Origin: Acanthaster planci
Taxonomy: Eukaryota; Echinodermata; Asteroidea; Valvatida; Acanthasteridae
Direction: 5' to 3'
NCBI RefSeq assembly: GCF_001949145.1
Contig: NW_019091382.1
Location: 466,012 to 530,011, forward strand
DNA length: 64,000 bases
Below are positions 1 through 12,800 of this stretch, in pieces. The notes under the pieces are model-generated. The model saw nothing but the letters and a program-made list of their open reading frames with translations. It searched no databases and was not told the origin of the DNA. The translations under genes and the position numbers were made by a program. Numbering within the stretch: position 1 is the first letter of the stretch; each line of letters opens with the position of its first letter.

Positions 1-80
1 TATTTGACCCAGAAAGGGTCAGTCTGACCCTGGTGTTTTAGACTGTACCAAAGGATAGCGCCTGCGTCCTGGTGTACACA

Positions 81-91
81 GGATTCGAACC
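81..91 (-). repeat. Pol III B-box-like motif, possible SINE remnant
   Basis: Read on the minus strand, this is GGTTCGAATCC, an exact match to the RNA polymerase III B box consensus. The surrounding minus-strand sequence does not fold into a convincing tRNA cloverleaf and no clear A box was found, so this is more likely the remnant of a tRNA-derived SINE. Confidence 0.35.
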
Positions 92-904
92 CGCGTACCG
101 CAAACCATTCTCGAAAGATCACTCAAGCATTAACGGTAACGTCAACTGATATGTTCCCAATGTTGTACACTCGGAGGCTGGATTATTCCCTTTTAGTTCT
201 TGGTGTTGTTTTCGATTGTGTTTCGCCCACGGTCGAGCAGCCACAGCGGCGCGTCACAGTCTGACTTTTGTTGTCGGTATGAAAGAAACACACCATAGCT
301 ATATTGATTCGCAGCAACTAATTTCATTAATTATCCTATTTATTCCATTTCATTTTTTTCGTTGGCACCGATGGCCAAGCAACACTTCCACTGAGCTTTA
401 ACGCCCCCATAAAAACACAATGAAACCCTTAGTCAACGGGCGGACCGCTTGCCGTCGGGCATGAAACTGTCCCCAATTCAGCATTATCCCATTTACTCCG
501 CCAATGTGGAAGACCCATTATGAAATAAACTGTGAGTCCGAGAAATGCTGTGGGAATTAATGGCGCTTGAAATTAAATCCTGCGCCGTGCGGGCTCCCCC
601 CCCCCGGCCCCCGCAGCCCGCTATATTGGAACTAAGGGAGGCCATTTCTTCACGGCAAGTTGGCAGGAGGGGAGCGACCGTAATTGGTGCAGGAGGGGCG
701 GGCGCGACGGACGGGATTTGCCCGCGAGTCCGCGCCTCGGCGGTAGTTCCGGTGTCGAAGCGGCCTGCTTTTAATTTGAGGTTGAAGACCCTTGATTTTG
801 CGGCGGTTTTCGCTTATGATCCGTCAACCCACAACGCGCAAGACTTATGTCGATCCAAAGAATACAGTAAGTAACCGAATTCAGCATGAAACATGTGACA
901 AGAT

Positions 905-1110
905 AATCAAGATAATCAGGCCATTAACCAGCCAACTGAGGCTAGCCAACCAGACAGCTGTCCAATAACTGTCAGTCAGCCAACTAAATAACAGGCAAAC
1001 CAGTTGACCAACTAACAGATGAACACCAGCCAAACAATTAGAAAGAACCTACAGCCAACCGGTAAAGGCACTGCTCCACAGCCTACCACCAACAAACCCA
1101 CGCAACTGTG
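905..1110. repeat. CCAAC-rich low-complexity tract
   Basis: The plus strand repeatedly shows degenerate CCAACYAA and CCAGCCAA units for about 200 bp. A similar short tract reappears at about 1318-1350, on the far side of the inverted-repeat segment 1121-1266. No function can be assigned. Confidence 0.5.
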
Positions 1111-1120
1111 TATTTGCCTG

Positions 1121-1266
1121 CAACTGGGGACCCCCTATTGTTCCTCTTTTGTTTGTACTTTAACTTTTTTAGAAGACTACCCATATGTTTTGTACACAGT
1201 TGTCAATCGGGGACCCTCTGTCAATCAGGGACCTTATTGTCCTGTATTGTTCAAGGTCCCCAATTG
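1121..1266. repeat. Short inverted-repeat segment with internal GGGACC repeats
   Basis: Arms of 12 bp, CAACTGGGGACC at 1121 and GGTCCCCAATTG at 1255-1266, are reverse complements with one mismatch. Inside, CTGTCAATC followed by GGGGACC or AGGGACC occurs as two tandem units. The segment sits within a CCAAC-rich tract that resumes on its right, as if inserted there. No target duplication was resolved, so the mobile nature is an inference. Confidence 0.35.
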
Positions 1267-1406
1267 AATGCAGAAACAAACTCACAAACACGCAACAAAT
1301 TATGTGACTAATGCTTCCTCACCAACTAACCAACAAACTAGCGAACGGCAAATCACTGGCCACGCCCCGTGATAACTGATAGAGCCCAAAAACTAGGCAG
1401 TCAGGT

Positions 1407-1475
1407 TGGCACAGCAGTAGTTTGAATTCTTTGCCTTCTATCTATTGAGACACGGGTTCGAATCCCACGCAGGTT
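1407..1475 (+). repeat. tRNA-derived SINE head (A and B boxes)
   Basis: An A-box-like TGGCACAGCAGTAG (1407-1420) is followed 34 bases later by an exact B box, GGTTCGAATCC (1455-1465). This spacing is normal for an internal RNA polymerase III promoter. The sequences that should form an acceptor stem do not pair, so a functional tRNA is unlikely; a tRNA-derived SINE or tRNA pseudogene fits better. Confidence 0.45.
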
Positions 1476-2114
1476 AAACCCATATTTGGTTTATCGGTTC
1501 CTACTTGGGTTATTTCTGGACTGCAATTTTTTCTGTTAAAATAGTGCCTCTTCTCCCATATTTTTTCAGATATTTATTTCATTTCCATTGCTTTCGTTAT
1601 CAGGAATCCGTCAATGACCATAATCGTTCAACAATTACACGCGTAAAAACCAACCTCTTGAAGAGTTGTTTGTCGGCGCTAGTGCCTTTTGTCAACTCGC
1701 GCGCGTACTAATTAGGAGCGAATTGAGAGGCCTTAGACGGAGAATGATGGAAAGGCATCGTAAAAAAAAAAAAACCACGCAAACCCGAAAGCCGAGCGAA
1801 CATGACGGAGCCCGAGGCGGTATTTACGGGTCTTGTCAAGCGGCCTCGTGAGCCGTGTAATTCACCCCATGTTGGAAAGTATTACCCCCAAATTAAAACC
1901 GCATTGGCCAACAAATAAATAAAAATAAAGGTAAAACTAAAAATGTAATTCCAATAAGTACATGTATTTCTAAGAAAAGTGCACCTTATCATTTTTTTAC
2001 TTCATGGGATTGGACCGTTTAGCCGTTTTTATTTTTAAATAGAAAACAGGCTTGAGAAAATGTATGTCTATTTTCAAGATCTGAATTTTATTTGAGCGCG
2101 ATTTGGGACCAGAG

Positions 2115-2365
2115 CAAGGGGTGGATCAAGAACCAAATATGGGTGTTAGGGGTAAATTTTTTTGGTGGCCGAAAAATGTGGCCTCTATAACCTTTTATGG
2201 CCTTTTTGAAGGAGGTGAGGCCACGTTTTGGTGTTTTGTGCACGCATTTGAAGAAAGAGAAACTGAAATAGACCAAAAAATCGCCCTTTGGTCATTATTT
2301 CAAAAGAAATTGCTGGTTTTTTTTGGGGGGGTATGGCTTCTGTTGTAACCCTAGATCCGCCCTTG
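2115..2365. mobile_element. Non-autonomous DNA transposon (inverted termini)
   Basis: The 251-bp segment begins CAAGGGGTGGATCAAG and ends CTAGATCCGCCCTTG, which are imperfect reverse complements. Termini of the form CAAGGGCGGATC are seen in non-autonomous hAT-like elements of many animals. No transposase frame is present. The immediate flanks do not show a clear 8-bp target duplication, so the superfamily is uncertain. Confidence 0.5.
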
Positions 2366-4130
2366 ATTAATAGAGAATAATTCAATAAGAAATGCAGGCC
2401 TTGCATGACTGGGAAATTTGCTCCGTGTATTTCAAAGGGAGCCTTGCGATAAACGATCCTGTTTTTGCCGTTTTTGCCTTTTGAGGAAAGTGGTATTCGT
2501 GTGTGCTTTGCGTGCTTGGCCCTTTCACAAACCACGCAACTGTCGCACAACTTCGTGCCCAGAATTCGTCAAAATACCACCTGCCTACTTCTGCGACAAA
2601 TTCGTTTCCAAGATTGGTCAGACCTGATATTAACTACAGTCGATGCAGTGATGTATTGCAGTAATGCTTTAAAGTAATACCATCTCGGCATTTGGAACGA
2701 AAGTGGGTGTTGTGTGTGTTTTGGCCAATGGGAGTTTGTCTGTTCGTTTTTGTTTCTGTCTGCAGGATGTTGGTCTAAATAATGAATTCTGAAAGTCAAA
2801 TCAAAAGGACGGCAATATGATAGTCTGGCCACGCTTCAAATATGCAATTGTAGGTAGATTTTCCTAGAATATTGGCGGAGAGATACCCACAGCAACAATG
2901 TAAGCAATTGGACCCATCGTCTCTTTTACATACAGCGCTGTGGAAAAGGGTTAATCGTGGCTCATCTGTATTGTTCGGCCTGCATTATACGTGGTCTGAT
3001 ATCGTGTCGGTTCGTATACGTGTTTTCCTGTAATTGTTTCGTCCTTTCTGAACATTATGGGCCATAGCATTTTAACGCCTCACCGAGAATGTGTTAAACT
3101 GATTGAGTGATGTTCCTCAACCTCGTGCCCTTTGACGTACGCAGGTGGGAACTGAGTGATTGTCAAGCGAGCAACCTTTTTACCCGACACCTAGCAATCG
3201 CCACCTTGCCCCGCACCCTGTCGTTGTAGAGACCAGGAGGTGGCGCGCACGTGACCGCGACTTGCTGCAAACCGCGCCAATTTTCGTCACGTTGGTGCGT
3301 TTTTTGTCTTTCTTTTATTGACCGCACAGGATTGGAAGATTGATTGGTGCGTCAGCTTCAAGTCAGCGGACGCCATGCGCGTTCTCTGTGGACGAGGCAT
3401 TGTTGTGCCGTTAGTGGTCAGTAAAAATTGAATTGGTGTGACCGCAGGCAATGTCCACAAGGGGATATGCAAGCTGACCCGCCCTCGAAGATGCAAGCCC
3501 AGCCCCCAAACCCAACAACATGCTTCATCATTTTCGTTTCTACTTCACGTTTCTCCTCGTGTTGATGAACTCCCTGTTTCCACACAATTAAGTATGATGC
3601 ACGACTTCCGCCCGTTTTTCAGGATGTTTGCAGTCTTCGAGGCGTCGTATCCGTGTTCTCCAGCGATTTCTAACCCCGGGCTGGCCATCGAGAGAGAGAG
3701 AAATGATGTCATATTTTGGTTGCCACAACTCGACAACAATGGGAGCGATTTGTCATACTTGTGGGCCGTGTGGTGCTTCTTTAGCCCCGGGGGTTGCGCT
3801 GCCTCGAGGTTCCGTCTCTGTTACGGGAAAAAACACCCGAACGTGCGGCCCCGCGCTCTGTGATTTCGCGCTGTCTTTGACGTGCCTAGTGCCGGGAGTA
3901 CCGTTCACTCCAAAGCAATCCTCAGAGAAATGCAGAAATGAAACACCATTGAACAAACAAACATGGAATGCGGAGGAGCATTCGCTTAAAGGTACCAAGG
4001 TAAAAAAATAAAGTGACACAGTGCAGTTGCGCCGTGTGTTTTCTCATATTGTATGGACCCAGTGGACTGGACTGAGGCCACCTACGCCACCTTTGTTCTT
4101 CCACAGCGCACATGCAGTCCGATTTTGCAC

Positions 4131-4195
4131 TTCAACTTTTTTTCAAAGTTGAATGAGGCAAAAATAAAACCGTATAATCTTTTTTAAAGATTATA
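4131..4195. repeat. Two adjacent perfect hairpins
   Basis: The first hairpin pairs TTCAACTTT (4131-4139) with AAAGTTGAA (4145-4153). The second pairs TATAATCTTT (4173-4182) with AAAGATTATA (4186-4195) around a three-base loop. They are AT-rich and may be the remains of a fold-back element. Confidence 0.45.
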
Positions 4196-6415
4196 GTCAC
4201 AGAATTTACTGTGCTTTCAGCATATGGTTGCGATAAACAGCCATTTGAAAGATGGCGCCAACGTGACTTGTAGTCGAAAAGATCGGCCACCTTGTTTATA
4301 ACCTGTACAGGTACAGTACTTTTAGAGAGAATCGGAGGAACTTAAAAACGCCAGTCTGTTTTGGTTTCTTTTTTTTCTTTTCTTTTCTTTCTTTTTCTAC
4401 CAAGCTTGAACATTTCCTATGTGTTGTAATCAGGGACCTTCCTTGCTGAACCATGATCACAGCAGTGAACACAGTTTCGTCTCAAAAACTTTGACACCAT
4501 TCTCATTTTCCCGGATGTGAAAAAGTTGTAAACATGAACCATCTCGGTCAAGTTTACCAGACGGCTGTGTCATAATCCTTCATCCATCGGTACCTCGTTC
4601 TCGAACTTGTTGAGCCTCGCTTCCGAAGAGCCTTGTGTCAGGGACTATGGTGACACGTCAGTTTGAGCTTTGTCCAGGCAAACCTCACCCACAGTTCCAA
4701 CTATATGATTTTCAGTCTTTCAACAAGGTCTACCCAAGTTCCGCTTCTAACTTCAAATCGACTCAGATGGCTCGATTAAAAAAAATGACCATACCTGTTT
4801 CAAAACCATTGAACTACAAACAACATCAGGCTCTAGACGATAAGGAAGGTGGACCCGTTTAAAATGCCCCGTTTGGGGGGGAATTCGTCAGAAGGAGGCG
4901 GTGAAATCGGGGGATGAAGGGGGTGATTCCTGCTGATGGCTTTTGGAGGATGCCCTCACTCGCGAGCTGTTGCCGAGCACCGCCTGCGAGGGGACGCGGT
5001 TAAGTGTTTCCCGCTCCCCGCTGTCAACTTGTCCATTTGTGCCAACCGACGACTCTTTCATAAAGTTACAGACATTACATTATTCTCTTATCTCTGTCAA
5101 ACCATCGCTTGGACTATGATTACAGTCAGGCAATAATGTACTTTATACAAAATGACGGTCACAGTGTTCCAACATATACAAGGTCTAGATCCCTGGAACG
5201 CAGTGCAGTTGTGAAAACTAATCGAATTTGTTTGGACATTAAACAAAATAGTGCAAAGAAAATTATAGACAATTTGAGAAATACCATTATAACACCCAAA
5301 TGAACATAATTACTTGATTTTTAAATCAAATGTCGAATGAAGACTGAAAACTGAAGGACTGGAAAAAATTTATGACGTACCGGCTACATCAGCAATGCCG
5401 AGGCATGGCAAAGGCTTACGCGCGATGAGTTTGCTGTACATGTATTTGACAAACTTTACAACTCCCACGCGCAACAGCCGTCTGGTTTTGTTTTCAGCTC
5501 AGAAGAGACCAACTTTGCTCCTTGACGGGATACTTTGTATAAAAGCTCTTGTCTTGGCTAGATTACAGTGTTTCTTCCGAGGGGGAGATGTGTTTTGTAG
5601 GCGCGACGCGAGAACATTTAAGGCACAATCGGGTCGTCGTTGGGCTCAAGGGGACATAGTGAGAAGAAGTGCTCGTGGAGTCCGCGACGCCATGCATTCA
5701 TGAATCAACCGGGGGGGAAAACGGCATTTGCTTTTTGATCAGAAAGACGGTTATGGAGAAAAGCGACAGACCAAAGTCTCCCCAACAGTGTGCGTACTTT
5801 GAATTTTCAAACAAGTGCAAACAGTGATGCACCTTGGAAGCACTTGACCGGCGTTACTAATTTCACGTTGATGGCGACTCTAAAAATCTGACGATTTGAT
5901 TTTAAATTTGATGACAGCGAGGCTTATAGTGGCTTGTTTATGGCTTCGCTGCACTCTTCATCAAAGGCAGTAGCCTAGGGTCAGTTTTCATAGGGGTCTG
6001 AATTTCGAATTTTCGACTGGTCCACTGTCGGTTTGTATGTTCGTGGCATTGTATACGAACAGGTGGAACATGGACTTTTTGCTTCAAAAAGTAGCAGCCA
6101 TACTTTTACTAAAGAAACGTGAAATAGAAGACTATTAAGAGAGTGCATTTGACTTCATCCTGTAAAACAAAGAGAGACTGCAATATCGTGACGAAGTATG
6201 ACCACAGAAACCTTTATTCGATCCCAACGCTATCTCAATACCACGGTGGCAAACACCCACTGAACAACTCCTGTTTTTGTTCATTTTTCCCCCTTTTTTC
6301 TTCCCCCCCCAAGCTTTTGCGTTCAGATCACCTTTGTTTGTATTTTCCCAAAGAAATCCTTAGAGCACACCTCATCCAAGCACAGAAGGAAGCTCTTAAA
6401 ATAGAATCCAGTCGC

Positions 6416-6423
6416 TGACGTCA
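6416..6423. promoter_or_regulatory. cAMP response element, perfect TGACGTCA
   Basis: Perfect palindromic CREB/ATF site about 10 kb upstream of the somatostatin-type gene. It is the outermost upstream member of the group of exact sites around that gene. Function is inferred only from the sequence match. Confidence 0.3.
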
Positions 6424-6770
6424 AGGAAGAGCAACCTTCACATGAACAATTAAATTTTATTCCTTTTGATCCTGTGCGTTTTGGGAAATATTTTTATAAC
6501 GCAACTAATATTTGTAAAACCTGTTTTCATTAAGTTGACTGTCTCGCTGGAGATTAATTGGTTAGACCTGCCGTAGAATGGCAAAGCTAAGAGCTTCCTA
6601 TGCGGCATGCGTTCTGCACAATTGCGTTTTGTTGCTGAACCGGCGCGGATCGTGTCTCGGCGGTGTATACCGCCGTCTGCCTGTTCGACAAGAACGGATC
6701 GGCTGCCGGATTGCCGTCCACGCTCCCCATTCTTCGTTCTACTTTTGGCGCTGTGATTAATCCGAACCAA

Positions 6771-6875
6771 TAAGCCTTTTCCGAGTTAAATGTGAATAAA
6801 ATCTGGTATACTGAGTTCTTCAAATTCACGTGAACGTAACAAATCTCCCTCCTAAAGACACTGTTGCTATACCTC
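6771..6875 (+). repeat. Dispersed repeat, copy 1
   Basis: The stretch starting near ATAAGCCTTTTCCGAGTTAA and running through the words for CTGAGTTCTTCAAATTCA matches 61800-61903 with moderate divergence, in the same orientation. Unclassified dispersed repeat; its true ends cannot be set from two copies. Confidence 0.5.
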
Positions 6876-9800
6876 GTGATTCAGGAAAGCCCCTCGATGT
6901 GACAATTTTTCAAAATATTATTACAGTTGTGTAACTAGGGTTCACCTTGAGCGAAGAATTCTAGGGGCCCACGTTTACTACAAATGGTACGATTTTTACA
7001 CAATATCATACCAAACAGGATCTTTTTTCCAGGTACTTAGAAGGAGTGCAGGAGGCACAGATCTTAAAAAGGGGCGTTTCCCTCCCACAGCAGTGAAACT
7101 GGTTGTGATGCTCTTGATAACCCTGTGGTGCTTTTTTTCCCCCTGTAAAGCTTCTGACATGAATGATATATTTTCATTTAATGGCCTATCCACCAGAATT
7201 TTGCCGAAACTCAAAAACCTTGCTACTTCACCAAGAGGGATGGGGGACTGAACGCCGTGTCAGCGGGGAGCGGCCGAGTTTTTGATCTACACTGGTGGTT
7301 CAATTTCTTCCCCCGCAATACTCCAAACAATCGATATACCAAAACAAACCCATAAAGCACAGAATCAAAGGCGATTCGTCTCCAGAATTCGCGGTTGATT
7401 TAACGCTTCGTCCGGGGTGATTCAATCTCTCCTGTCCTTTTTTTTTAACAATCAGGGAAATGAAGTTAATAACTTAGTCAACATCATTTGGAAACAGTCC
7501 AGTCGTAACAAAGACCCCGTCGCCTCGTTTGGAGTGTGATAAATCGATCAGAGCGCGATTGCGGGCAGTTCCAATGCCTCATTTGCACTCGGTCATTGTC
7601 AGGATATATCGCTCCATTATTTCAGTCAAGGACCTGGAAAGAGGGGGAAATTATCGGAGAGAGAGGGGGGGGAAGAAAAATGCCGGATTTTGAGAGAACA
7701 ATTTGCGTATTGTTGACTGGAAAAATGTCGGGGTTGTTTACGCTGCCATGACGTAAAGTCCCCATGATCAATGTTGCTGAGCGGCGCTTATATCGAAAGC
7801 CAAGCCCGCCACGCGGCACAGACCACGGGCCGTGCACGGGGTTTCGTTTCACACAGCCACAGTCTATCGCTTACTCCTGATTTATGAGCCTGATTTTGGT
7901 CGTTTTACACGACAGCCTGCGCGCATAAACTAAGCCTTTCAATAGTGGGCATCAGTGGCGCGATTGATTCAACGCAATGCTAGAAATTTTCAGTAATCTG
8001 ACGGCACTTTTAGTCCATTTTTTCCCGCTCTTTGTTTCAATGCTTCCCCAAAAAAGTGTGTCTCCGTTTGCCATTTCGCCTCTTGGTTCGAGTGAATTAA
8101 AGGTCCTTTCCCATAAACTGGGACATGAATTCAATATTTATCTTTGGTCGGGCCCTTGCGGTCTCGAAAATGTCTGAATACAGTTTGGAATCGTAGAAAA
8201 AGGGTGTCGTCGCCATCGGGCGTCTTGGCAAAGTTGTTTGTTAATATATAAACAGGAGACGAAGGAAACCAAACTCGAACACCCTTTTTGGAGTGGATGT
8301 GATTTCTTCGTACGTCGTTGATCAAATCAAACCATATCAAAATTCAAATTGGCAACAGGATGTTTTAAAAATGGCTCCTTTAATTTGATTCCTTCGTTCT
8401 TTTTGTTCTTACTATAATGGAATTGGCTGGTTTTTAGTCGACAGTTTCTTCAACCTTTTAGCCAGGAATGCAACGTTTCCTTTGCTTAGCTGAGTTTCCT
8501 CGTTTTCCTCATGTACGCCATGATAAATTGAATTTTGCAATTTCTAATTTCCTCTTTTTGTGAATAAGTAGGCCTACATGGCACCATTTCAGTATTTCAG
8601 TTTTATTTATCAAAGCTGTTCTTTTTTACAGAATATCAAAATCCATTCATGCGTTCACCCGTTGAGGATTTTTAAAGTCTTGTTCTGTTCTTAAATATCA
8701 ATTTATTTGCGATTCGATTTAGACTTAAGTTGCCCTTTTTTAAAGCTTCAAAGATATTCATTTTAATACACAAAAAAGTTGACCACAGAGCGGATTAAAG
8801 GTACTTTTAAGAAAAGATTCTGATTACCAAGATTCCCCTTCCAGACATGATAAATAAAGATGGCAAACTGTAAAGGTTTCGGCCAAGGAGACACTGTTGA
8901 AATGAGCAAGACGTTATCTTAACCTGCGGTTTTCATTCAGTTTCCTCATCTTCACTGTTTGTCTTGTCTCCTCGTAACCCGTCCTGTCTCAACCCTATAC
9001 GTGCCGACCCATATCGTCCGCGCTGTACCAGCTGCGCCCACGACAAACAGCATGTTGGTTTCCCAAAAACCACTTCCATGTTCTTGATGTTTGATCGGCC
9101 ACACGGCCAACGCAGTACCACAGATTAAAAAACGCTCACAAATTGGGCTTTTTTAAAATTCATTTCGTGGAAAAGTTACTCGCTATTGATCCGCCCACGA
9201 AAAGTGCCGAACGGGGAAATGTGGGAGGCATTGTAGAAGCAGGACACTGCAGTGTCTACGGTTGCAAAGTATTATTTTGGCGCAATCGTCAACTGCGATT
9301 GAGCGCGCGCGATCGATAGAAATGGCGCGAAAGCTAAAGTGGTTGAAAACAAAATCCGATTCGCACCTCAACGGTGGGGCTGAATATGCACCCCGGTTTC
9401 TGATTGGCCGAGATTTTCATGAATCGATTTTTCACTCGGCATTGTCTCGTTTTGTTCCGCTGTCTTTTTTTTACGTGGCGAATTCGAGTCAGTGGTTCGT
9501 GCACATATCACAATTTCGAGTGTCTTTATCTTAGGAAATCTTAAATTTCAGAGAAAATGCATATGTTAGACCAGACAGACTTGGGTTTCTAATTCTACGT
9601 TATTTTGGTTGCTCGTCAGTCAAGACTTTTTACGCTAAAATTTATACGAAGAACACTCCAACACCGAATTCCGTTTACAATGAGCTGTTGTACTCAGGGG
9701 AATATACGAACATCTGCTTATTGGACAGACACCAGTTCTCGAGCAGGCTTGCTCAGCAAATTGGGCAACCCACGAGATCCCGCCAAAATACATAACCGCC

Positions 9801-12800
9801 GCGGCGAGGGACGGGTACGGCGCGCGTCCGAGCCTATAATGCCGGCCAAACCTCGTCAGCCCTGGTCATTCTGCCTAATTGGTCCGCCGGCCCGGTTTGG
9901 CGCTGAACTCTGCAAATAGCCAACTTCGAATTTTGTCGGGGGTCGTAAAGGGTCCGGTAACGATCCAATTAAGTTAGTTAATCAAAACAGATCGGGCTCT
10001 CGACGGCTCACTTTCACCCACATTTTTTAACCTAATCTATGATATCTGTCCGTCCCCTCTCGCTCTCTCTGCCTTTGTTTACAAAGGTTAGCGAGCATTT
10101 TTCCGTCGTTTTTGACGTTACTGGAGTGAATTACAAATTGAACTGATATGAATACTTGGAATATAAATGGAATCTGCCCCATAAATGCATAAGACAAAGA
10201 CAGTTCACCTTTTGGTGGAAATGCCTACCCCCTTAGCAAATATCGAAGATCATTGGACGTTCTCTCTGGCTGTACATGAAGCGTGCGCTACCTAATTTGC
10301 TTCGAAATGCCACGGCTGCGGCTTGACTACACGCGCGCCTGTGGGAGTCAACGGATAATGGCTGCAACCACTTTTCGAAAACACGAGTGTAACTCCCGAC
10401 CGTAGCCACTGCTAGAGATGGCATTACGGGCTGTGCGCGCGCATGAAAGGATAGGTCATACGCGCGCCATGTCATTTTGACCCATACAAAAATGCATGAA
10501 CCTGAAGAAAGACCAATTTTAACCAATCAATCATTGTAACTTGTTTATGCAATGCAATGTTTATTTTCATTGTGTAACCTTAGTATCTTGGTTAGAAACA
10601 GCTGTTAGACTACATTTCCATGATTTGAAATGTTACAATAAATGTGCCTTCCTTCATTTCTGATTACTCGGACTGGCTGTTTTGCACCCATGCTGCCTTA
10701 AGGACAAAATGTCACAGCCTACTTGACCTGCCTTTGCAAAAACAATGCCAAGAAAAACATGTTGGGAGTTGTTAATGCATAAATCTGTAAACAAAGGTAA
10801 CTTATACTCGCTATTGTTTCATCATTAGAAAAGACAGTATCCAAAAATTGACGAATTGGGTTCGAATAATTTCGGCCGGCTTCAGAAATTTTCGGAAACG
10901 GGAGGGGTTCCGTTTTTGTCTCTTAGTTGGGGCTGCCAACAAGACTTAAAGACCTCTCAAAACTAATAGTCAGGAACCTTTAGCCCAGGAACCAGACTTA
11001 TACCCATAGTTTGCAAGAAGTAGGACTGTGACTTTTTGTAAAAAGGTCTCGACTCTCATTTGTCATTTCATCGCGGTGACCGAATTAGTAGTCGAAAAGG
11101 CTCACTATTTTCCCGTAAAATGTCAACTATGCTGACCGTATTATGCCGAGTGCACACTTCACGCCGCCGTAATTACCGCTTGCAAGGATCTTTATCCAAA
11201 ATCGTGTAATATTACCCAACATCCAGTCATCGGCGTTGCTATTTTTAAAAGTGGAAAGACACCTCTTTTGGTCGTTGCATAAGCTTTATACGTCATCGGT
11301 TCTTTGGGAATGAGGTTGATTATACCCTTTCCAGAATAAAGTAGCATTGCCCAGTATTTCGGTCATTGCTAATTTGCGTGCCGCATTTAATTAGGTCCCT
11401 GTTTTAGGAGGAGGACGAAACTCCTTTCCCTGCTCGTAGATGAGTGCTAATGCCCTCGCTTATTTTCAGCCTCGACTTTTTTCTCACGCTGGAGGAAAAA
11501 AGAATGTTGAAAATATGCAAGAGATCATGTGCATGTATGTGAGGTATGTATCCAAATGCTTTTCTGCTGGATAAGATGCCTTGAATCTAAAACGGTCGGA
11601 TGGGATCCACCTCCGCTTATTTTCTCCAATTTATTAGCCCCCCAAAAATGAATAATTGAAAAAATACAATTAAAAATGAAGGGCCCTTGACACTACAATT
11701 TTTTTCCCTCTAGCCTAATTCGAAAAGTTGACGGTCTCTAAAGTCCACGGCGCCTGGACGCCTCCTGTGCCATGAATTTCAGTAGGGCGCCCTCCACCTC
11801 TGGAAGTTTTAACTATCAGAACTCACTGAACGTTTCTTTGAGGCGCAGAGTACCACGATTAAACAGAGTCGAGTTCAGGCTATCGTCAGACTTATCTTCT
11901 AAAAATGTTCGCTACTATCGACTTCTTGGCGGTGCTATGCAGCATGAAGCCAAAAAATGGTTGCCAATTATCACACCCTGCGTATTTTGATAGTGGTTGC
12001 CTCCTGACTCGGCGGAATCTTTGTTATGCACATTAATTCTAGCCACTATCGTCTGCATAGATAACAGAAAAGGCTCTCACAGCAACCCCTTCTTTCAATC
12101 TTCTTTTCCAGCTGTTTTAATACCCAGTCACGTCGCGCTACGCAGAATGATTTTTTGACCGGTTACAAGAGACGTCATCGCTTCACCGGGTTACATTCAT
12201 GGCTGATTTCCCCCTTTTTTCATGCATATAGAATGTTGTTAAAGATGTATCGTTGGGCTTGGCAGAATAAAGACAACATTACACTTACATGGAGACGGAT
12301 GAAGCTAAAATCAGTTTGCTGTTTTGTATCATTTTACGGTCTGCGAACATCCCCCTCGAATTGGGGTGTTACACACACACTTGAAATGGCTATGCCTCAT
12401 TTGCTGATAACCATTAAGATGTTGAATCATTACCATTGCATCACATTACAATTTTATGCATGCAACAAAAAGACCAAACGTAGCCAAGGCAGCGGTCTCA
12501 AGTAACCTCGACTGTCACGGACGTCACCTGCTTTTCATCATTTATTGAGGCTTCTGTCTGTAACCAGCCCCACGAAGATAAAATTTTTCCCCAGTTAAGC
12601 TCGATCTATCCTTGCAAACATTGAACTTCCGTATTTCCTCTTGTTTTCCAGATTTAGGAGGTTTTTTCTTTGAGATGGAGTGTTGTAGATTTTATGAAAG
12701 TAATCGCGTGTAATGAGTGAATGGGGAAACACATTTGAACTGCCAAAAAATATAAAACACCTTTCCGTTTTCAAACTTCAGCACTTAAGTGTATTCTTTA

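Noticed and set aside
3438-3863. 141-codon plus-strand frame
   Set aside because: No domain or signal, and overlapping frames of similar length on both strands suggest chance.
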